Source: Candidatus Omnitrophota bacterium
GTDB lineage: Bacteria; Omnitrophota; Gorgyraeia; Zapsychrales; Fredricksoniimonadaceae
Direction: 5' to 3'
Length of the DNA stretch: 33,245 nucleotides
Assembly: GCA_021731625.1 (NCBI GenBank)
Contig: JAKFXC010000038.1
Span: 1-33,245 of the forward strand
Part shown: one piece after another, positions 24,001 to 33,000 of the stretch
Numbering within the stretch: position 1 is the stretch's first letter
Layout: every line of letters begins with the position of its first letter
The notes under the pieces: model-generated
The model's database searches: none
What the model saw: the letters and a program-made list of their open reading frames with translations, nothing else
What the model was told of the DNA's origin: nothing
Program-made: the position numbers and the translations under genes

Positions 24001-27000
24001 TCAGCAACGATAAAATCTTGGCCCGGGCCGTTCGTTATACCGACGCCCTCAAGAAAGAAGTCCGAGCGCAGCTGCCGCAGCAAACAGAAGAAAGCAGCGG
24101 CCCTCAAGCGAAAATTGCTGCCATGGATCGGGCGAAGGAATTCTTATCCAGCGGCCAGGTCACGGTGCAATCCGATCAGAACGAAATTACAGTCACTTTT
24201 AATCGTCCTGCAACTGAAGACCAAGAGGCTCCTATAACCAAGATGGAAGGATCCTACGATCCACGCAAGAGAGCGGTCACTCCGAAGGCGTTTGTGTTAA
24301 ATATCAAAGATGCCGATCTGCCGACTGAATTGCCTTTAACTAAAGTAAGCGACGGCCAATATCTGGCCACGGCCCAAGATTTAGCAACATATCTTAAGAC
24401 CGAACCGGCAGAGGCTGAGGTGGGCTCGTTCCGCAGCGCAGTTCGTCAACAAATGCAAGCCATCTCCGGCGCCGGCACAAATAAAGCTCCTCCGGCGGGC
24501 GGCCAGCAAATCATGACTCCGGAAGCTGCCGTAAACCACATCTTCACCTTCCTCTTCGGGGCCAAAATATTTAACCCAGCCAGTCCGTCGGAAGCCAAAA
24601 CCAAACGCCCAGTTCCAGCCAAAGCAGCTCCACGCCAAGCAGCCTTAACGCAAACATTCCTAAGCCAAGTCTTTACCCAGGAAGAGATGCAGGAAATTGC
24701 CACGTTTGCCACTTTACCTGACCTGGAAGCACAAGCCCAAGAATTAGAGGCCAAGTTAGCCCAGAGTACGGCCGAGGTAAGCAACGCCTCGGATGATCAG
24801 CGCGACAAAGTCAGAGAAATCTCCGAAAAGGTCAGACGCCAAGTGGAAGAGGCAAGGGCCAAAATCAATGCCATGAAGGAAAGACAATGGCTCACCGCCG
24901 AGAAGGCCCGTCAGAAAGCACAAGCCATGGTCGATGCGCAGGCCGCACCCGCTACGGTCGTCGAAGCTGTTGAAAAATATATTTTCAATATAGAAAAACC
25001 TAGAGCCGCGGCGAAAGCCCAAGCACCAGCGAAAGCCGCACTTCCGGAAAAAGCCCTCGCTCCGGAAAAAATCCGGCAACGTGAGCAATCTATCCGCCAA
25101 AAACTCGAAACTAAAATACTGGAGCGTAAATTATTTCCGGACAAAAAATCAATTTGGTCCACCAAGAAGATTTTTGAGCGTCAACCGCAAGGCGGGATTT
25201 TGCAAGGGCCAGGCCCACGTTTTGATTTATCCATGTCGGATAAAATGTACAACAAATTTTTGGATGTGGCGGACCGGGATTTTGCCCAGTTTACCGCGGT
25301 AGCCAAAGATTTCAACGAAGAAGGCCGCGCCCGAGTTCTTAGCGATCAAGCCATGCTGCGTATCCGGGCCAGTATCGACCGCGCCACTGTATCATTAGAC
25401 GACAGACTGCAACCTGAACGCAGAACCATTCTGCGGCTTCCTGACTTTAGCCAGATCGGTTCCTCCGTCGCCATGATGGCCGCTCCAGAAGGCGAAAAAG
25501 CTCTTAATGATTTTGCCTGGTTAAGCTATTACGCCGAAAAGTTGCCCATGGAAGAATTTGTGGTCAAGGTATTAACCGACCGCGCCATGTCCTTCTTCGA
25601 TCATAACTTTACCGACGCAGACGACTTTGCTCGCGAAATCACATATGGCATGCTGAAAGATTCCCGCGATGTCGTCAATCGAGCGATGCAAGTGTTGGCC
25701 GCGCTTCAGAAGTCTGATCCTGCGTTCATTGCCAAGTTCTCGGAAATTAAGAAATTAAAAGAAGCGCTCAAAGACGCGGTCGCCCAGCAAATGTTGAAGT
25801 ATTTACTGGAAGCCTTATTGATCCCGCCAGGTGAGGATTCCTCCGAATTGCAGGGCGTGCCGCCTGAAGTCCAGGAACATGCGGTCAAGGTGTTTGGCGG
25901 TATCCTTTCGAAATTGGGCATCGACGCGACGGATTCAGGCATTGGCCGCAAACTCATGACGCAAGTGGTTGATGAGCACACCTTCTACGCGTACCTCGCC
26001 CTGCATTACGCCCGTTTGATCGCGGCCCGCGGTGATTTGGATAGTGTTGCCGAGGCCAATAACAAATTGCTGGCCTGGTTTAGCGGCTGGCCTCTGCCGC
26101 CGGGCAATGCCGACAAACTCACCACCGCCATCATCACCTTCTTTGCGGACAACCCGACGGAAGATGCCCTTAACGCAAAGGTGAGGACTTTCTATAGACA
26201 AATCCGTCCGCTGGTTCTCAAACCGCATGTGGATAAGGGGATGATTACTCGCCGTACACTGGAAGAGTCGCTCCAGGGCGCTATGCCGGAAGATCAGCCG
26301 TACAGAATGGGCTCCGAAGAGGATTATGGATCGGGCAATGTTTCGACGGACGAAGCCAGCCCGGCCCAGACCTCACCGCTGGACGAACAACAGCGGGATG
26401 TGCCATTGCAACAAGCGCCAGTGCCGGCCATTCCTTTACCAACCCAGCAGCATTTGGGCCCAATCATCAACCTTTCTGAGGCCATGATCGCCGGTCAGCC
26501 ACGCACTGCCCGGACTGACACGGCGATGACAACACCGCTTGCCGTCCAAGCCACCATCGACGCCAATTCGCCAATGGTTGAGGAAACTCAAGATTTGCCT
26601 TTGCCTGCCGAAGTTCCGACCATTCCTGTTAGGGAACAATCCGCCGACGGTTACAACACAGCCAGTGGCGCTGACTACGCCATGGGTAGCAGTGACAGCA
26701 GCGGCGACTATGCGATGCTGCATTATCCGGAGATCAAGACCACCTCTACTCCGGCCAATCCTAAAATAGACCGTAAAACAAAGACCTCGAGAAAAGAAAT
26801 CGAGAAATTTGTAGATCTGGTTTATGGAATTTTGGAACAAGACGGCAGCATTCCTGCGGACGAACTTTCTCCAAAAATGAAAGAAACCCGCATTAAAACC
26901 GTCATGTCCTTGGTTAACAACCGGATCGCCAAAGCCGAAACAGGCATCGGAAAGACATTGTCGGAATACATTGCGGGAATGTATTTTATAGTCAAGGGCA

Positions 27001-30000
27001 GGCCAGGGACGATTTATGGCCCTGACCCCAAACATTTAAAGTCGCTATTTTTTGAGAGACCGGTCATTGACGGGTATGCATTCAGCTATAAACAATTAAC
27101 TCAAAGGCTTTCGGAAGAACTGGGTTATGACAATGACAACCCCTTAGACATTGTGTTCATGGGCGATCTGATTACAGCGTATAAAAACGCCAAACGCGAC
27201 GGCAAAGAAGATGAAATAAGGCGATTAGAGGAAGTCCTGTTAAATGTTCTTAAGGATGTAAACACCCTTAAAATCGCTCCTCGTGATGAATACGGGCATT
27301 TACCTGCCGAATTGGATACACCTAAACTCAGGCCAACTCTGGAAGCCCTGTTTGACTCTATAAGAACCGGAGTCATCGGTGATGAAATAGATCGTCTTTA
27401 TTTGGATGAAACCAGCTATGTGCGTTCGGAAACTACCAAGCCTAGTGAAAACGGAGATTTATTTACGATCATGGAGCAAGTTAAAACGATTTTAAGCAAG
27501 GTATATGGGGAAGGTGTGAAGGTGCCATGGAGGAAAGAACCATGGGTTAAATTCGGCGCCACAAAGATCGGTTTAGCGAAAGATGAGAATGACTGGCAAA
27601 AACGTGGCGCTAAGGGAGAAGCCCTTATTTGGTATGACCAGAAATTGCCTCGGAACACCTTGACTGGTAAAGACGATTTTCTGGTGTCTGAAGCGGTTTA
27701 CAAAGCATTTCCGCAATACCGTCAGTCGGTGGTCTATAGCGCTTTGAGGTATTGGGTCCTGGAGGAGGGACGCAACGGGTTAACGCTCGGTGTCAATTCC
27801 GGGGGCCACCTGCAGATGGTACCTAACAACAGGTCCGGCGACCCGTTAGAAAGTCTAACCGCAGAAGATTTCCCTGGAATAGTGGCGGCGACCATACGGC
27901 ACAATGAAGATCCTTCCAATAACGACGAAATGAAGCTGGAAGACATCGTAGTCACGATCAGGACCACGCATGAAACTCCTGTCCAAAAGATTTTGAATGG
28001 TGTGGGTGCGGGCGCAACTACTGAAGGACCAATGACTTTGATCAAGTCGGGTGCCGAAGGCATTGACGAAATTGGCGATCCTACAGAAAGTGTTTATGAC
28101 TTAGTTTCCCCCCAGAATCCGGAAGTCGAGAAAGTGCAATTCTTATCTGTTGCCACCGCCGATCAAAATGATGAAATCGCCAGATTAGTCAATGAATCCC
28201 GCAGCCTTCGCCATCGCCCTGTCGTATTTACAGATTCTTATATCGATGCCATCAAATTGATTGAAGCATTGAGTAAAAAATTTGGCGATAAGGTTAAATT
28301 TTTATATAAACCTGCGGAAGAATTGTTTAAAGCGGCAACCGAAGGTGGCAATGAAGATGAGGATGCAGTTTATGTGTCCTTGCCTACCTTCTCTAGAGGA
28401 TATGGATTTTTAGGCAATGTTGACGTTATTGGAAAGAATGCCCAGCGCTGGCCAACCGATGATTTGAGGCAACTCGTCGGCCGCAACCACCGCAAAGCTG
28501 GCAACCTCGGCAGTCGTTATTTATTGCATGATCCCGAGGAAGAAAACGAATCCCTCGATGCCATCAAAGAGGAAATCGAAGGGATTGCGGCCAAGGTGGA
28601 AGATGTCAAAGCGGATCATGAGCATTATGGGGCCTTACGCACCTATGTTGACACATTCGTCGATAAATTTAAAAGCACCGTCCCATTAGTCCGCATGCAA
28701 TTGGTGACGGACTTCCGCCAATTGCTATCCCGTGCCAGCGCCCACAAACATACGATCTTAACGACGTTTAGAAACATCAACAGCACGCATTTCCTGTTTG
28801 ACCTCTACGCCAGGGCTACGACCGACAAAGACCGGATTTTCATCCGCCGCATTTTGTTTAGAGAGCAGGCCGGCTGGTATGGCGGCTTCGTACAAATCTT
28901 AAACAAAGACTACATCGACGGCAAGCAATGGTTTAATGAGGCCCATAAATTAAGCATCGAGGCGGCTAAAGACATGGTGCGCGATGTGCAGTTTTTAGGA
29001 CCGGAACATGAAGTCAGCGCCTGGATCGTGGAAGCTGCCGATACCTATATGGCAACCCTCCGGGAGCGCGAAAAGCAAGAGCTGACGACCTATATAGAAG
29101 ATATCAAGGAAATCAACGAAAACGGGCTTACTTTAAACGAAGCCATCGACCAAGAAAATTATCCAGCCATCTTCAAGGCCGTTTCCTATTTGGCCCCGGG
29201 CGTTTTGCCGACCAGGATTTCCGATTTCGACGCCCGTCCGAGCTTCCAGTCCAAGGTGGAAACCAAAGCCGCCAAGAATGAAACCTATTTTGCCCGTGTC
29301 CTGCGCCGCAGCAGGATGGCCCAAGACGACGATGACGCCAGACAACAGACCCAAGCCGCCCGCAACCAGCCCATCCCGACATTTCCAAAGGCCAGGGCAT
29401 TTTATCGATGGGCAGAGGCCCAAGGAAAAGACAAAGTTGCCGACGCACTGCATTCTTTGGTGCAAGTCGGAGAATTATGGCTCGCCGCTGGCAGGAGCCG
29501 CACCCCAGAAGACTATAAAAAAGCCATCAGTGCCACACAACAGCTGATCCGCGCCGGCACCTTGGAATATTTTGAACTCGAAGATCTTCAAGTCATCGCC
29601 GACGGCTTAGGTGTTAGCCCCTATGAAGTTGCCCGCGCCTTAGGTCTTAACGAATTTCCCGCTTACGTACGCGTACTGGCCACTAGTTCCTCGCCGGCAG
29701 TTGCCAAAAGGCTGTTTGTTTTGGCACATGATTTCGAATCCTGGCTGCGCGACTTGGAACGGGAGGCTTTTTCCCAATCCGGACTCGATTTGCTCAAAGA
29801 CATCGTCGCGCATCCTGACGACTATCCTGCTGCCGACGAGACCACCCGCACCGGCCGCTCCACCGTCACCAAATTGAAAATCTTCCTCGCCCACGGCCTC
29901 CAAGCCTTGGACTATCCGGTCCTGCACGACCTAGTTTTATATTTAGCTAATAAATTCGGCGATGTGGACTTTGTCCGCCAGTCTACGGAAGAAGAAAGCA

Positions 30001-33000
30001 CGCTCATTACGGACAGGATCATAAAACGCTGGAGAGATATCGCCTGGACGTTGTTCTTGCGGAACCGAGCAGCTCAATTTGAGAAGGATGGGAATCGGGA
30101 AGGCCTCGTTAATCTCATCCTGCACGAATTGCTGAGCACACAGGAACACAATGAATTTTTGTCGGAATTGCACGCGATTATTAACGACGGTAAAGAAGGA
30201 AAGGACGTTCTCGCTAAGATAAATGATCGTTTGAAACAGCTTAATTTCAATGAGAGCAAGGGCGACAAAGAAAAATCTTTGGGCATAAAAAGCCCAGCAC
30301 CGGATATAGACGAAGAACGTCGAATCATTGAACAGTTCATTGAAAATGAAAAAATACTGTATGAGACTCACGAAGCCAGAGAAAGAGCCAGCCGTATGGC
30401 AGCACTGGTGATCCAAAGCGCTAACCAAGAAGTGGTCAATGACCTAAACCGCGCAATTAAGGATGAGCTGCAAGGAAAGAAGAAGGACAAAAAGACCACT
30501 AAGAACAGCGGCAATAATGGTTCGGGCGCTGACTCCAACCAGGGTTGGTGGACCAAAAAGCATGACCCCAACACCAGGACCGCCTTGGATACTTTGAGGG
30601 AAGGCATTTTCGGCTCCCGTAAGTCCCAAAAAGAAATACAGATAAGTTTGGCTAAAGACAAGGGTGATTGGCAGAAACGGTCTAACAAGGGTGAGGCGGT
30701 GGTCTGGTATGAGGACACACAGTTCCTAGTTTCCACTGCGATTGCTAATAGAATCCCGCCATCGCGTAAGACTGAGGTTTATAACGCCTTGCAGAATGGT
30801 ATCATCAATGAGAGACGTAAGAATTTAACACTTGACGCGGATCTGCGGATAGTTGGCAAAGCGCCAGGCAGAACAGTGTGGGAGACCGTGTCAGAAGCCG
30901 TGGAGGTACTCTTAGGTAGGAAATATCTTAAAGGTAATAAAGGCGAGCTCGTGCTGCGACCTGGCGAGGAAGACGATCCCCAAGCCGGTCTTAGCGGAGC
31001 TAAAATCGGTCCGCCAAGCCCTCAGGTTGCCCCCGATGGCCGCACTCCCACGGTCAAACCGCAAAAAGATAAAAAAGAACCGTTAAGTAACCCGTGGTTT
31101 AGATGGCCAGTTGGTTCGGCCGGGGTAATCCGATCATTTAGGATCCGGGTCTCACGTACGGGTGATGAAGAAGAGAAGTCCGAAGAAGACGCCGAATCAA
31201 AAGAGAAGAAACCGGTACTTGTCCCTGACCCTGTGGTTGTTGAAAAGGAACGAGTGGAGGTCCTTGAGGTTAGCGCTGAAGACCGTCATGTCCAAATCGC
31301 AGAAGCCATCGTAGCGGCCATGGAGGTAGAGGAACACGTGGATCCAAAGCTGGAAACCGTGACCCTTCCTCCCAAGCGGAGCCCAGAGGAAGAGTACAGG
31401 CAATTACTGGATGATATCCAAGCAGAACATCTCCAAGAGGAACAAGCTCGAACCGAAGCCGAAAAAGCCAAACATGAAGCCGAGAAAACAGTAGCTCCGG
31501 AATTAGTCCGCTCTGAGACCGCCGCCCTAGAGCCCGAGCTCACAAAGGCCGTGCCTGTAGAAGCCAATTTCACGGAAACTGCACCAGCGGAAACCACCCA
31601 ACAGCTGGTGGCAGCGAACGCTGCTTCCTCTAATAATACAGCTAATAATACTGCTGAAACGCCAGTTCAATCGGCCACAAATACTACTAATAGGCCCGAG
31701 ACCCAGCGCAGTGGAGAGGGCTATTTTCCAGTCATTTTAGGGACGGTTCAAAGGGTTGATAGCACTCCTGGGCCGTCGAAAGGTCTTGCTAAAGGACATA
31801 CTTCTAATAAGGGGGATGTACCGCTGACAGTAGGAGCAAGGCGGACAACACATCCAGGTGTGACTAGCTCTGCCACTCCTTTCCCAGGGGGTCTGGCAGA
31901 TGAAAACGCAGGAAACGGGAAAAAAGTTAGTAATGATGAAACAGCCGAGGAAGCTACTCGCGTAAGCAAAATAGCGGAACCGGTTGGTACTAAACGACCT
32001 GCAGACAATAACGCAGATCGTAGTCCAGATGGAAATGTGGGCTTAGCGCGAGCTCCGCCCGCTGAAAAGGCAGCGAAAGTAGCACAAGGTAAAGCAGCAA
32101 ACGAAGCAAATGCATCAAGTGCAGAGAAGAAAGGTGCCAGCAATGGCATCGCAGTAGTAGAGAACACAGCAGGTAGCACAAGTGCAGTAACAGTAAGGAA
32201 AGCAGTACAAAGTCCAAACGGTAGTACAGAAGTACAAGAAGGTCGAAGTGTAGTAAGTGCAGCAAAGAGCAGAGAAGTAAGAAGCGCACGTTCTGACAGG
32301 GCCACAGAACTCAGCAGTTTGTCTGAGTCCAATGGTGCCGCAGGCAATAGTAGTACTTTAAATAGTACAGTCGGTTCTAGCAGTGTAACTAGCGCGTCTA
32401 GCCGTCTGCAGAAACTGTGGGTAAGACTTCAAGAGGTTCGTGGAGTCCGCACGGTCGAGGCAGAAGGTATAAGCAGACAACGGCGGGCTGAAGCATCCGG
32501 AAGAGTATCCCGAGGTGCGACAAGTGCCACCAAGTCTGGCGACGTAGGCGCTATCGGTAGAGTAATCAGCAGTGGAAGCACACGTTCTCGGAGTCTGTCT
32601 TCGGAAGGTTCAAGATGGGCAACGTTAGTTTCTAGGATTCTATCCAGTAGAGTAACTGAAGGTTCTGGAAGCCTGCAAGCTGCAGAAGGTGCAAGAAGTC
32701 TAAGCACCGCAGTAGCAGGAAATGATCCTGTAAGCGATAGCAGCATCAGTCCAAACGGTAGTGGAATTGCACGTTCTCGGAGTCTGTCCTCAACAGTAAG
32801 GTCCCTGATAGGGACTGTCGAGTTAGGATGGACAACGTTAGTTTCTAGGATTCCGTCCAGAGAAGCAACTGCAGTAGGAAGTCTGTCTTACTCGCGCGCA
32901 AACGAGGCTTCAAGAGGTCTGAAGACTCGAACCGAAGAGCAGAGTAGGCCAAAGAAATTTTCCTTAGGATCTTGGAGTCTGTCCGCAGTAAATGAAGCCC

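Noticed and set aside
30121-30162. HELLSTQEH as a third zinc-peptidase motif
   Set aside because: The residue needed for the second zinc His of HExxH (fifth position) is not His.
31990-32289. Leu-rich minus-strand ORF that looks like a membrane protein
   Set aside because: The leucine runs are the mirror image of the gca/gta/agt/aga-rich low-complexity coding region, so they are a composition artefact.
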